This document shows, piece after piece, positions 63,988 through 64,000 of a stretch of 64,000 nucleotides of DNA. Origin of the DNA: Coprinus comatus (Eukaryota > Basidiomycota > Agaricomycetes > Agaricales > Agaricaceae); contig JAWPGT010000019.1 in assembly GCA_034638255.1 (NCBI GenBank), positions 124,001-188,000 on the forward strand, in the 5' to 3' direction. The notes below the pieces were generated by a model. That model was not told the DNA's origin, made no database searches, and saw nothing but the letters and a program-made list of their open reading frames with translations. Numbering within the stretch: position 1 is the first letter of the stretch; every line of letters starts with the position of its first letter. The translations under genes were made by a program, and so were the position numbers.

Positions 63988-64000
63988 CAGCCATCTAGCC

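Overview
The window is 64 kb of chromosomal DNA from a filamentous basidiomycete, most likely an agaricomycete. Genes are split by many short (about 45-65 nt) GT-AG introns, none is organised in operons, and the families are typical of that group: F-box-like proteins with an N-terminal coiled coil, DUF6533-type seven-transmembrane (7TM) proteins, a fungal BTB protein, Nbs1, Mid1 and a KDM4-type demethylase. I saw no virus, transposon ORF, tRNA, rRNA or CRISPR array. Exon boundaries were read by eye, so CDS coordinates give the outer limits of each gene.

Layout. 0-5 kb: gene-poor DNA and a broken 7TM gene (minus). 5.5-17 kb: ornithine carbamoyltransferase (minus, with an apparent one-base frameshift), an orphan gene (plus), then two long minus-strand nuclear genes, NBS1 (FHA-BRCT-BRCT, Mre11- and Tel1-binding ends) and a JmjN/JmjC/ePHD histone demethylase. 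17-20.3 kb is empty. 20.3-25.5 kb: a C2H2 zinc-finger gene, then an ASXH/DEUBAD-domain gene convergent with a UCH37/BAP1-like deubiquitinase. 25.9-33.5 kb: a GH5 glucanase-like enzyme, a secreted HNH nuclease, an F-box-like gene and a DAO-type FAD oxidoreductase with a reading-frame break.

33.5-42.3 kb: minus-strand 7TM genes or fragments around an orphan gene and the calcium-channel subunit MID1. 42.9-46.5 kb: an ADCK1/Mcp2-like mitochondrial UbiB kinase followed by a decayed CNNM/Mam3 copy. 48-51.8 kb: a coiled-coil protein and a SET-domain protein. 52-64 kb: an FCP1-homology protein with a very long RG/Y/N-rich disordered region, an AT-rich spacer, a BTB protein divergent from a low-complexity F-box-like protein, and a second UCH-family deubiquitinase (UCHL3/Yuh1 type).

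The most interesting linkage is the tail-to-tail pair at 22.3-25.5 kb. ASXH/DEUBAD proteins are the known activating partners of UCH enzymes that carry a C-terminal ULD (ASXL-BAP1, Asx-Calypso, RPN13-UCH37). Finding candidate enzyme and activator side by side suggests a fungal PR-DUB-like module. Other notable items are the pseudogenised 7TM paralogue with a tetranucleotide-repeat frameshift, two single-base frame breaks in otherwise well conserved metabolic genes, and an FCP1-like domain with an altered catalytic motif.
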